The notes beneath the pieces were generated by a model. It was not told the origin of the DNA. It saw only the letters and a list, made by a program, of their open reading frames with translations, and ran no database searches. Source: Acanthopleura granulata (lineage: Eukaryota; Mollusca; Polyplacophora; Chitonida; Chitonidae). From it: 64,000 bases of DNA. The stretch is from contig JABBOT010000014.1 in the NCBI GenBank assembly GCA_016165875.1, positions 5,136,093 through 5,200,092 of the forward strand, given 5' to 3'. Position numbers and translations under genes: made by a program. Below are positions 31,701-39,625 of this stretch, piece by piece. Position 1 is the stretch's first letter. Every line of letters starts with the position of its first letter.

Positions 31701-34700
31701 ACAGTACAAGACAAATCGGATAATTGTCTCGGATAGCACTAAGAACGACTGGATGTACATATGTATGATGGTAAGAACCAAGAGTATAAATAAAATATTT
31801 ATTTTAGAAATGTTTTTGCACCATCCTGGAACGTAATCGATGAGCCATTATTTTTTATTTCGCAATTTCTCCTCACCGTATATACTCTAGTATTGTCTTA
31901 CTGAAATGATTATGAAAAGCCAATAAAATAATGCAGGCATTCCGAAAATGTTCTGATACTGGAAACGTTTTAAAAACAAATCATCGTACACCAACGATTA
32001 AAATTTAAAATAATAAACGTATTATCTAGGTAAACAGAGGCCGTGTTATGTAACGTTCCATGATCAACGGCATTAAAGGGCGGTCACTCTCAAGGCACTC
32101 ATTGGCATGTTCACTTTTAGAGCGTCGGTCTGTATTGGCATTAGGACATATGTAAATTGTTTACCGTCTAGTCCGGCGCTGTGGTTGTTGTTTTAGGGCA
32201 AATGCAAGATAATCCGCCATCTTCACCTGGGCTCTACGACGAGGGAGGTTTTGGAGGATACAAGCGATGAAGACAATATGATGAAAGAAATGCTGAACTT
32301 ACTGTCCGTTCCGGACAAAGATGAGGGCAATAATAAAGGTTGGCTGTTCTGAACTAAAATGAGGATAGTTATGCGTCTCAGGATAAAATAAAGTCTGGCG
32401 ATAGCACCCCAAAGACTTTAATGTAGGAAATTATACAGCAAAAACAAAAAACAAAACAAAAAAGAGAGAAAAACGAACAAAGAAAATCAATAAAAACTGG
32501 CCAACGAAGTTCTTAGGGCTCTTCTGGAGAAATTTACTCAACATTTTCAATAGCTGTTAACGTCCCGATTGTATTGTGTTTCCTCTGGGGTGTGTCCGGT
32601 TTCTTCCCACCAATCAAATAAATGAGTAAATAAATAAATTGCAATTAATGAATTTATGCATTAGACACGTGAATGTGCAAAACGTGGCAAGATCTGCCAA
32701 CAACTTGCTTCATGGGGTTTCCCCGGGGCTTTCCTGGTTTCCTCCCTCCACAATGCTGGTCGCCGTCTGTACATGAAATATACCTGTGTACGGCGTAAAC
32801 ACCAAATAAGTTACTAAATATTTGGTTGTGATTTCCAGACTTTCATGATACCTATTCCTTTGTGATCTTACGATTTTTTCCCAATGTCTGATCATTTGTT
32901 AATTTGTTTAATACATGTATCAGTGGTTGTTCTGAAAATCTAGTTGGCTGTGTCAAACGTTGTGGTTGTCTCGCTCATGATGGTGTCGTAGAAATTGTTG
33001 CATGATTTTTGTTCTAAGAGCAATGAATGGATCTCTTTTGCACAACACATAGATGTCATAGTGGTCGATCGAGTAGAGTTTTAGTGTTGACAGTTCTCTC
33101 TAAATAATACAGATAAATCTGCACATTTTCTCTGGCTAATTAACTGTTTACTTTGCATTGTTTTCATGTTATTGTGTACATGTATTACATGAACAGAATT
33201 TATTAAAATTCTAAGTGGGGGGTTAGCGCGCCAGCGCAGCGTTGTGACCCCGTTCATCTCACCAATGCAGTCGCTGTGAGTTCAAGCCCAGCTCATGCTG
33301 GCTTCCTCTCCGGCCGTACATCGGAAGGTCCGCCAGCAACCTGCAGATGGTCGTGGGTTTCCCCCGGGCTCTGCCCGGTTTCCTGCCACCGTAATGTTAA
33401 CCGCCGTATGAGTGAAATATTCTTGAGTGCGACGTAAAACAAAAACCAAATAAATAAATAAAACCCTAACTGAGGTAAATTTACAACAGGCCGGATTTTA
33501 CGATTAACCTGTGACCATTTGCCAAGAATCACTGTCGTCGCTGCTCTGGGTGTACTCTCTATGCTGTAGTATTTTATATTATGTCAGAAGGACTGCGTTG
33601 GATCCAGAAGCTATTTACGTCAGCTAGAAGGTCCATTCTGTCCCACCTAACAAGCGATCCACCAGTTATTCATTTCAGTGTCCAGTGACGCCATAGCAAC
33701 CAATGAAACCAGTACACAAATGGATTAACGAGCTGTATCATTAAACGATTCTATCCATTACACAGTGACATTGATGAACAAACTTCTCAAAACATCTGGC
33801 CAAGCAGCCAATTCTAGGAATCAACCATATTTTATCCTGACGTCTGTACTTGGGTCATTTGTTTGCTGTTTTATTTATATTGTTTCCATTTGTTTTTCAG
33901 GCCGAAGGCAATCATCTGCAAGCCGCCGGAAGTCCATACAGAAGGATAAGACCAGACTTTTACAGTCGATGAGTTTGGCATATGTAGATTCCAGACAGGT
34001 AAAGTATGATTGATTGATTGACTGAGTAGAAATTATTCCAGTGGAGTTCATTTCAGTTTAGTTGTATTTTATTCAGCCTAGGCATAAAAATTGAGCCGCT
34101 CGGTACGTAAAAAACGCTAAATAAAGTACTATTACGTTTGGTGTCCGTACACTCTGCATAGCCAGTAATGTCCAGTAATTTGCAATTAATATAATTATCT
34201 ACATTCTTGGCCTAATTCTCCTTACCCGGCGTGCTGTATATTTTTTTTACCTAATTCTTCTTACCCCGCGGTCTCTAATTTTTAGTTGCCAAATTCTCCT
34301 TACTCCGCGTGCTAACCCATGTGAGTTTCTGCTGGTAAACGTTTAAACGTACTGTTAAAATAAAACCCAAACTGGGGTAAATTGAAGAGAATCCAGATTT
34401 CATTGGCTACGGATAACCATTTATCAGCTATCACACTGGCGTCACTGCTCTGGTTTCACCCTCCATGGTGTGGCCTTTTGTATGGTGTGAGACGGCACTA
34501 CAGATACGTCGGATTGTTTCCGGGACAGATGATATTAGCCAAGTAACACCGAAAGCGGCAACAAACCCGAAGAAATGAAACAAACAAGAGACTAGCAACT
34601 CTAACAAGGTTTCAAGACGGTATTCAACGTAGTCCATCTACACTGTGTGCCACAAGAGTATCTTTTCAGGTGTAATAAAATGCTGACGGCGATAAAAAAA

Positions 34701-37504
34701 GTCTGTTCGGAAAGTATTCCCAAGAGTTGAATTTTACATCTTCAAATCCAATCAGCTTTTGATCAATGACGTCCCATAGTACAGTTAGTTGGGTTGCGGC
34801 CAGTATCGTAATTTTATTAACAGTCGCAATTCACGGACCCCGGGTTTGAAATTTGAGTTGGATGCCATGTCGAGAACATCGATGGAGATGCTACCAGTTG
34901 TATGTATTATTACTGACATATTAATGTGGGAACTGCTGTTGCAGGCTACTTTGCAGTGTTACTTTGTTCTGGTGATTATCGATTTAGACCGTCTCTTCAT
35001 GGTCTACGAGTGGTATGCCAGTGTGGCATAATGACCCAGTGCCTCTCACCAATGCTGGCGGTTGTGAGTTCAAGCGCAGCTCATGCTGGCTTCCTCTAGA
35101 TCTGTATGTGGGAAGGCCCGCGAGCAACCTGCGAATGGTCCTGGGTTTCCCCTGGGTTCTGCCCATTTTCTTCTCACCATAACGCTGGTCGCCGTCGTAT
35201 AAGTGAAACATTCTTGGGTGCGGCGTAAAACACCAATCAAATAAATAAATAAATATACTAATTTTGGACTTACGCTTAGATTATGATCTTTTCCCTCTTT
35301 TAGAGTGTATATGCAGACAAATCCGGGGGGAAGGAAGAAGACCCCGTGGTTGCCGTTAAGGCGCTGACCCTCAGTTCCTTAATATCACAGACCAGGAAAC
35401 AGGACGGGGAAAACAAGACAGTATTTCTGGACATCGGCACACTCAACAAAGGGGAGGTCTTCGTAAGTACATGCACTTATAGGCAGTAGAAAACACTTCC
35501 TGGTGATCTACCGTGTTCTATTGCGGGAACTTTCTCATAATTCCAACAGTGTGGGTTTTTCTGGACATCGGCGCATACAACAGGGGGAAGCTAGTCTTTC
35601 TCGGTGAATCCAACAAGATTTTTCCTCTTGTTTGAGAGGAGGAGATCGCCTTTGCAAGTCGTTGGGCAGTGGGAAACGGTTGCTGGTCAACTACCCTTTT
35701 CTTCTGTGGTGATAACCTCATAATTAGGACCTACACGACTTGGCACAACCAACGAATTCTTGCAGTTTTTGTCTGAAATATCCAGATTTCGTTCCAAATT
35801 GCACTTCTCTGTCGGCTTCGTCTGTTGCCAGGCGTTCACTCAATGAGACATCTGTATAGGGCGATCACGACTCTTCTTTGAAAAGAACCGTCTTGTTTTC
35901 AGGACCTGGAGTCAATTCTAGACCGGAAGTCAGTGCAGACAAACAGCAAGTTGATCCTAGTGAGCGGAGGAGCGTCGTTGATCCGTGTCAAACGGAACAA
36001 GTTCTTCGAGAACGCCAACGAGGAATGTCTCCAGCACGCACAGAATATCGCCTCCAAACTAAGGTAAGCTTCCGGTTTTTCTCAGAGGAAACGCAACATT
36101 TGGGAGACCCTGACAGGCTACACAAAAGGATACAAATAGCGTTGATTTTCCTACTGTGATGTACTGCTGTTGATGTAAGTGTTTCGTGAGTTTATGTAAA
36201 CCTAAATATGTGACGTACAACTGGGAAAGAACACAGGAGTACACAGCTTTGGGCCCTTTACTCTCAGGATCTTTTCTGGCCCATTCGCATTCAACGTGCT
36301 GTTTCTCGTTGTTGTCGATCTCTCCTTAAACTGTAAGGCCGTAAGCTCGAAACCACCTCCTGCTAACCTCTGTGTATTAAGTGAAACAAAATTTAAGCAC
36401 CGTGTTGCGTTAATAGGAGGTGGAAATCGGAGCTCTTCTTCTGATGTCTGACAAATTTCATGCCATGGGTGAAACAGCCAGATCTGGATTCGAACCAGCG
36501 ATCTCACAGATCAGGGACTGATGGGCTGCGGCTAAACAGCGACAGCTTTGCGATTATTGATCTTAAATTTCAAGCACGTATTATATCATTAATTTATAGA
36601 AAACAAAACAACAGCCCCCAACAGGAACAAGCGTAATCGGAAGGGCTATGGAAATCTGTGTATGAAAATATGTGTACTGATTTTTAAGACTTTTTTATCC
36701 AGAAAAATGAAAGTAAATATTTAGATTGTAAGGTGGATAATGGACCATAGGCAAGATAAAGTGAAAACCTTTTCTATTTTTACCCCCAAAATTGCATCTT
36801 TGTGAAATGTATTCATGTACTATTACACGTAAATAAAGCTATAAAAAAGCTAATCTGCAATTATTTACAAATAACACTGAAACAAATTCTAATTTAATAA
36901 AAAATAATCATTGTGCCAAAATATGGCCCATAAATTCCGCGGAAAGTTTGAACACAATTAACCGAAAAGCCTTAACTGAAAAGTGTCATTAAAAGTCTTA
37001 CAAATTTGTACACATATTTTCAGGTACACTTTTCCCTGGTATTTCGGGTGGTGTTTACTTCATTTGTTTGTTTTGTTTTCTCCTCCTTGAAGAAGCTAAA
37101 TGTGTTGTCATTTCCTCTGCAGATACCCCTCCGACCAAGTACTGCTTAGGTCGTACAAGGAGAAGGCGGTATGGGATCAGTACAAACACCGAGTGGTCCG
37201 AGAGACGCTCGCCTCTCGCCTGGAAGGGGAAGGTGAGTTCCGATACCGTCAGGGGGAGGGTCAAACCGAGGTCGAACGGAGAACCAAACGTTTGCTTCTT
37301 GCATTCAGTCAGTGGTCCTCTTCCGATGGCCGCGGACCTTCAGATATCAGAGGGACGCGTGGGTTACCAGTAGACATTCGTAAACTGGGGGCCTTTATCC
37401 TAGGGACGACTCCGTGGGGACCCATTCAGGATTCAGCCTCGGATGTGGCAGAAGTTACCGGTTTAATTTCAGATCAATCGATTCCGACAATAACGATATC
37501 ATAG
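19764..37504 (+). CDS. CNBD2: Cyclic nucleotide-binding domain protein (CNBD2-like), 13-exon gene
   Basis: The coding exons are 19764-19769 (inferred), 22501-23892, 24742-24927, 26064-26233, 28048-28207, 29360-29508, 30761-30839, 31705-31770, 32197-32338, 33901-33998, 35304-35462, 35903-36063 and 37123-37504. Every internal junction has AG/GT and the phases fit from end to end, giving about 1049 residues. Residues 3-466 are low-complexity with a KDIPSTTSSP-type repeat. After helical regions (467-585) come a clear cyclic-nucleotide-binding fold (GHIGLNFYFIYSGSVFV; LSRGDAFG; ELALLQEVARTATVSARET) and a second, degenerate one (TVPLFQSKWW; NRIIVSDSTKNDWMYIC; LDIGTLNKGEVF). In the first fold the phosphate-binding cassette reads ELALLQEVARTATV, so nucleotide binding is possible. 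The family is tied to sperm and ciliary function in vertebrates. The ligand here is unknown. Confidence 0.8.
20159..20440 (-). repeat. SINE, near full length, minus strand, with target-site duplication
   Basis: It reads tail-first from (TTTA)n to a complete tRNA-like head (GCCTACGTGGTTCAGTCGG on the minus strand). The flanking words AGATAGAATTT and TGATAGAATAT suggest a target-site duplication of GATAGAAT. It sits in intron 1 of the CNBD2-like gene, if the two-codon start exon is right. Confidence 0.85.
21905..21965 (-). repeat. Short interspersed element fragment, copy of 15350-15416
   Basis: GAATGAATGAATGATTATGG followed by CACATCGGCAATATCTCAGC matches the reverse complement of the plus copy at 15350-15416. 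Confidence 0.6.
22025..22270 (+). repeat. Interspersed repeat family 3, plus copy
   Basis: It shares ATATACTAG-ATGGT, GTCATCATTGAAA-CTGTTGACTG and later words with 39290-39625. It ends just upstream of the large CNBD2-like exon. Confidence 0.45.
22501..23892 (+). CDS. CNBD2: CNBD2-like gene, large N-terminal exon
   Basis: The acceptor is TGTATTTTCAG and the donor GAGAAG/GTAGGC; the exon holds 464 codons without a stop. The sequence is rich in Ser, Lys, Asn and Thr. Between about 22775 and 23035 it carries six imperfect copies of a 14-17-residue unit (KDIPSTMSPP, KDIPSTTSSP, SDIPFVTSSP, KDIVLTTSSE). The C-terminal part turns basic and helical (KASEIRKQKYLDEIRQGYLD; HLIKLFEWSKMAHL), leading into the conserved region of the next exon. 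Disordered N-termini of this size are not a fixed feature of the family. Confidence 0.8.
24170..24388 (+). repeat. SINE, 5'-truncated, in a CNBD2-like intron
   Basis: It runs from the B-box region (GTTGTGAGTTCAAACTCATC) through CAGTAGCCTGCGGATGGTTG and AGTGAAATATTCTAGAATAC to an AAGTAAGTAAAT tail. Confidence 0.8.
24742..24927 (+). CDS. CNBD2: CNBD2-like gene, helical pre-domain exon
   Basis: The exon lies between GTCCAG and GTAAGG and encodes 62 codons: KKLLLVVTRIFLAIQHWSSM and KTLAFNKQLFTKDR. The pattern of aromatic and basic residues before LAFN matches the helical region preceding the binding fold in CNBD2 relatives. Phase 0 on both sides. Confidence 0.7.
26064..26233 (+). CDS. CNBD2: CNBD2-like gene, linker helices before the first binding fold
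   Basis: The exon runs from TTTACAG to AAAA/GTAAGT. It encodes PEWAIHVMEKLPADRTESQC and KSFAKFTERIQLAMCRSLRY. The stretch up to the QLAMCRSLRYE helix is the N-terminal helix bundle expected just before a cyclic-nucleotide-binding barrel. It ends in phase 2. Confidence 0.8.
28048..28207 (+). CDS. CNBD2: CNBD2-like gene, first cyclic-nucleotide-binding barrel
   Basis: The acceptor is TTGCTTGTAG and the donor GGG/GTAAAT. It encodes SMRIILRKGHIGLNFYFIYS, GSVFVNVEDVNAQGETF and VVLSRGDAFG. The G-H-x-G-x-x-F-Y-F-I-x-x-G-S-V block and the closing R-G-D-x-F-G are signature elements of the beta barrel. Confidence 0.85.
28545..28790 (-). repeat. Interspersed repeat family 3, minus copy
   Basis: The reverse complement matches 39395-39625: TCGAAACCGA, AAGAACTAAG, AAGCAGTCAACAGTTTTCA and TGACGAAAAGACGCAA occur here in the expected reversed order. 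Lies in a CNBD2-like intron. Confidence 0.6.
29360..29508 (+). CDS. CNBD2: CNBD2-like gene, phosphate-binding cassette exon
   Basis: It follows TTCCTCCAG. G-ELALLQEVARTATVSARET spans the junction from the previous exon and corresponds to the phosphate-binding cassette (G-E-L-A-L-x-x-x-x-R-T-A-T-V). It continues CELLTVDKEVFSKLCP and IFDKELEEKIEFL. The catalytic-type Glu and Arg of the cassette are present. Confidence 0.85.
29606..29780 (-). repeat. Foldback-type repeat (family 2), minus copy
   Basis: It shares AGCAGCGACGACAGTGTGAT, GTCACACGTTACCGGTGAAA and GTTCATGTAAGTGTTTAAGA with other copies (57507-57808 and others), ending near CGCCCCCTAGC. Located in a CNBD2-like intron. Confidence 0.65.
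30761..30839 (+). CDS. CNBD2: CNBD2-like gene, inter-fold helix exon
   Basis: This 79-bp exon lies between TGTATTTCAG and GAG/GTAATA. Joined in phase it reads TVPLFQSKWWSSDAVRNIC and FQAHIQE. V-P-L-F followed by helices is the usual opening of a further cyclic-nucleotide-binding fold. Confidence 0.75.
31060..31190 (+). repeat. Foldback-type repeat (family 2), plus copy
   Basis: ACGAGGTCGGATTTCACAGG, then GTGTGCCACCACTTGTCAAC and TGCTCTGG follow the family order. A second partial copy lies at about 31285-31400 (CTAGGGAACGTGTAAGTTGC, CCAGAGGCCGGATTCCAC). Confidence 0.6.
31705..31770 (+). CDS. CNBD2: CNBD2-like gene, second fold, strand exon
   Basis: The 66-bp exon lies between TCTACAG and ATG/GTAAGA and reads YKTNRIIVSDSTKNDWMYIC. 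This corresponds to the D-S-x-x-x-D-W-x-Y-I strand pair of the second, degenerate binding fold. Confidence 0.75.
32197..32338 (+). CDS. CNBD2: CNBD2-like gene, second fold extension
   Basis: The acceptor is TGTTTTAG and the donor AAAG/GTTGGC, which is weaker than the others. It encodes GKCKIIRHLHLGSTTREVLE, then acidic, methionine-rich sequence (DEDNMMKEMLNLL). Phase 1 fits the next exon. Confidence 0.65.
32570..32815 (+). repeat. Two SINE 3' fragments
   Basis: 32570-32641 carries the CGGTTTC-TTCCCACCAATCAAAT end with an (AAAT)n tail. 32690-32815 carries GATCTGCCAACAACTTG and GTTTCCTCCCTCCACAATGC and ends GTAAACACCAAATAAG. Both lack the tRNA-like head. Confidence 0.65.
33215..33463 (+). repeat. 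SINE, near full length, in a CNBD2-like intron
   Basis: It runs from TTAGCGCGCCAGCGCAGC through the B-box region (GTGAGTTCAAGCCC), CAGCAACCTGCAGATGGTCG and TGAAATATTCTTGAGTGCG to (AAAT)n. Confidence 0.85.
33465..33592 (+). repeat. Foldback-type repeat (family 2), plus copy
   Basis: It contains CAGGCCGGATTTTACGATTA, ACTGTCGTCGCTGCTCTGG and CTATGCTGTAGT in the family order. It starts directly at the tail of the adjoining SINE. A further copy is at 34350-34490. Confidence 0.6.
33901..33998 (+). CDS. CNBD2: CNBD2-like gene, basic serine-rich exon
   Basis: The exon follows TTGTTTTTCAG and ends CAG/GTAAAG. It encodes RRQSSASRRKSIQKDKTRLL and QSMSLAYVDSRQ. The R-R-x-S and R-R-K-S stretches are the kind of sites basophilic kinases such as PKA can use; that use is an inference. 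Confidence 0.7.
34350..34490 (+). repeat. Foldback-type repeat (family 2), plus copy
   Basis: It has TAAAATAAAACCCAAACTGG, GATAACCATTTATCAGC, GTCACTGCTCTGG and CCTTTTGTATGG words in order with the other copies. More diverged than most. Confidence 0.55.
35032..35256 (+). repeat. SINE, 5'-truncated, in a CNBD2-like intron
   Basis: It starts near ATGACCCAGTGCCTCTCACC and has the B-box block, CGAGCAACCTGCGAATGGTC, GTCGTATAAGTGAAACATTC and an (AAAT)n tail. It ends 48 bp before the next exon (35304). Confidence 0.8.
35304..35462 (+). CDS. CNBD2: CNBD2-like gene, third strand exon
   Basis: It lies between TCTTTTAG and TTC/GTAAGT. It encodes KEEDPVVAVKALTLSSLISQ and KTVFLDIGTLNKGEVF. The closing L-N-K-G-E-V-F is the barrel-end motif of the last binding fold, here without a canonical cassette. 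Confidence 0.8.
35903..36063 (+). CDS. CNBD2: CNBD2-like gene, penultimate coding exon
   Basis: It follows TTGTTTTCAG and ends AG/GTAAGC (phase 2). It encodes DLESILDRKSVQTNSKLILV, SGGASLIRVKRNKFFENAN and a helix. The fold has G-G-A-S-L in place of the A-x-x-x-x-R-x-A-T-V cassette, so this site should not bind nucleotide. Confidence 0.8.
36240..36540 (-). repeat. Second tRNA-derived SINE family, minus strand (probable)
   Basis: On the minus strand the block GCTGGTTCGAATCCAGATCT is a Pol III B box, with an A-box-like TTTAGCCGCAGCCC about 40 bp before it. The remainder (GTGTTGCATTAAC-type words) is unlike the main SINE. It is too long and too irregular for a functional tRNA gene. Confidence 0.45.
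37123..37504 (+). CDS. CNBD2: CNBD2-like gene, last coding exon
   Basis: It follows CCTCTGCAG and reads YPSDQVLLRSYKEKAVWDQY and KHRVVRETL, the family's conserved C-terminal helix. About 90 less conserved residues precede TAG at 37502-37504. An internal GAAG/GTGAGT at about 37232 could act as an alternative donor. Confidence 0.8.
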
Positions 37505-37588
37505 TGCTGCGTATTTATCTGCCTGAACACTTCCCGAAGTGTTATTGCATTAGCTGTTAATGTTGATGTGTTTGCTTTTTTAATCATG

Positions 37589-37594
37589 AATAAA
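37589..37594 (+). promoter_or_regulatory. Polyadenylation signal of the CNBD2-like gene
   Basis: An AATAAA lies 85 bp after the stop codon, within a T-rich stretch. It is the first such hexamer downstream, so a short 3' UTR is likely. Confidence 0.6.
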
Positions 37595-38877
37595 CCCTTG
37601 GAAGCAACCCTAAAACTGTGACCGGCACCTGTTCCAAATGCTGGTATTGTGTTTCTCCTAAGCTGGCAGATCTGAGACCTAACACCGAATAAAAGTATAC
37701 CCATTTTTAAGTCAAATCTTATTGACAGACTATTTTTACGAAGTAATTTGCGCACCATATTTTACTGATTGAGACATAGGCCATTTCCTTTCATTGCATT
37801 TCAGATACTGAGGTTTTGAAAAAATTAACTGAAATTTCTTAACTGAAAAATCTCATTAAAAGTGTTCAAAATTAGTACACATACTTTCAGGTACAGGTTT
37901 ATTGAGGTTCTGAGAAACATCAATTGAAGTCTTAACTGAAAAGTCTCGCTTTAAAATCTTAACAGTTTCCCTGTGGTATTTACTTAATTTCTTTGCTTTG
38001 TAAGATAAATAATTTGCACACCATATATTACTGATTGACACATAGGCCATTTCCTTTCATTGCATTCCAGATATTGACGTTTTGGAAGTTTCTAGTAAGT
38101 TTAAAATTGCACTTTACAGATGATTTGATTGTCTTATGTTTGGCTTAAGAGGGGTGCAAACTAAATCTTGATCCCATTACTTTTCTGCACTCTTTTTCAG
38201 TAACCGTTTCTTATGCGAAATTTGGAAATTTTGTATTTATCGTCATTTTTCTTGCTATTGATATTTTGACCGCATCAAAACTGTTCGAGGGGAATTGGCA
38301 TGAGTAGTAAAAACAGAACCAAACGCGAAAATAACATTTATGAACATTTAGGAACAGAGAAACCCTGCCTTAGTTAAGGTAACATTATAATTCACTGAAC
38401 TTTGATTCAAACTTAACGGTGCCTATTACCTACGTTACAACCAGGTGTATGTGGATAACCTGGCCTTTAATATGCAGAGGGAATAAATTTGGCTAACGCT
38501 CGATGTGCTTAATAAAGCCTTTTTTTGTTTTGGCATTAAAAATGTTTATTTCATTTACTTGTTTCTTTCTATTCAATATTGTAGATGTACCATAAAACTG
38601 AATAATTGCAAAACTGGTACAGAGGAAGACTTTCCCCATAGCTCATAACGTCAATCAATACATGTAAATGTTATACAAAACGATGAAAAAAAATGATAAC
38701 TCTGGGGTAAGTACCTTTCATGTGTAAAGAGCAACTTAACAGTTCGCCATTGCCAGTCCCAAAGGTAAAGACTACAAATGAACCACAATTCAGGGAAAAT
38801 GACAACTACATGTCTGTAGCCTTTTCAGTCAACAGCTGCGGCCAGAATCTCTAGAAGTCTGCATCACAACTGTGTCT

Positions 38878-39247
38878 AATAGGGGAGTTTCGAGTTCGAA
38901 CTCTTTTGTCGCAAAAGGAACAAAGAGTCCAACTGTTTCATGTGACTTATCAAAAATGTCAGGCAATTTTGTTCACTTTAATTTACCGATCACCTGTCTC
39001 GCCTTGTTAGGGAGGTACAAACCACCCCTCCTTCAATCAGCAGCTTCTTAAGTTAAAACTTTCTGCTCCTCAATTTTGCCTATCGTACGTTTAGTCTAAA
39101 TAATTTTTGTGACACTTTTCTTAGACGTCCATGTAAATGTAGTCAGAAATAACTGCCTAATATTTTTGACAGGTCACATTGTACAGTAGCGCTTTTCTTA
39201 CCTTTGACGATAAAAGAGTTCGAAGTCGAAACTTCCCTATTATTCCG
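38878..39247. mobile_element. MITE-like element with terminal inverted repeats of about 42 bp
   Basis: The left end AATAGGGGAGTTTCGAGTTC continues to TCTTTTGTCGCAAAAGG. The right end, read on the other strand, is AATAGGGAAGTTTCGACTTC continuing to TCTTTTATCGTCAAAGG. Only about 5 of 42 positions differ. Total length is about 370 bp with no coding frame, fitting a non-autonomous DNA transposon. TA-type flanks (CTAA and TTATT) are compatible with, but do not prove, a target duplication. Confidence 0.65.
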
Positions 39248-39289
39248 GGGCTAGGGGGCGTATGTTCATCGTGTTGAGTATGATCACCA

Positions 39290-39625
39290 CATTGGATATA
39301 TGCACAGTTGGAATCACAAAGCGTTACTGAGTTACATATTTGATTAACGACATCATATATACTAGAATGGTGCACGATTTGAATACTGATTTTATTCATC
39401 CTCCTAGAGCACTCATTGCGTCTTTTCGTCATCACTGAAAACTGTTGACTGCTTCTGTTTGCATGTGCCCGTACTAAGTTTTCTATTTTATGTATACTTC
39501 CTTAGTTCTTTGGTGGCTTTTGTTATTTGCCGTTTTGGGAACTGGTCGTGTGATTATTGATCCGGAAAGCCTATTTTGATTGACTGCTGGTGTATCGAAT
39601 GTCGGTTTCGAAGAAAAGGCTTAAA
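39290..39625 (+). repeat. Interspersed repeat family 3, longest copy
   Basis: It holds CACTGAAAACTGTTGACTGC, TCCTTAGTTCTTTGGTGGC, TTTTGGGAACTGGTCGTG and GACTGCTGGTGTATCGAATG, the word order shared with 47270-47470 and, reversed, with 16475-16700 and 28545-28790. Confidence 0.6.

Larger units (their letters stand above)
36959..38090 (+). repeat. Local duplications around the last CNBD2-like exon
   Basis: The intron segment 36959-37029 (CTTAACTGAAAAGTGTCATT to ATTTTCAGGTACAC) is repeated in the downstream flank at 37827-37897 and more loosely at 37915-37985. A second block, TAGGCCATTTCCTTTCATTG, occurs at about 37776 and again 266 bp further on. So a segment next to the exon has been copied into the 3' flank more than once. 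Confidence 0.7.

Noticed and set aside
36478..36540. Possible tRNA gene on the minus strand
   Set aside because: A B box is present, but no clear acceptor stem or anticodon arm can be folded; a tRNA-derived SINE head fits better.
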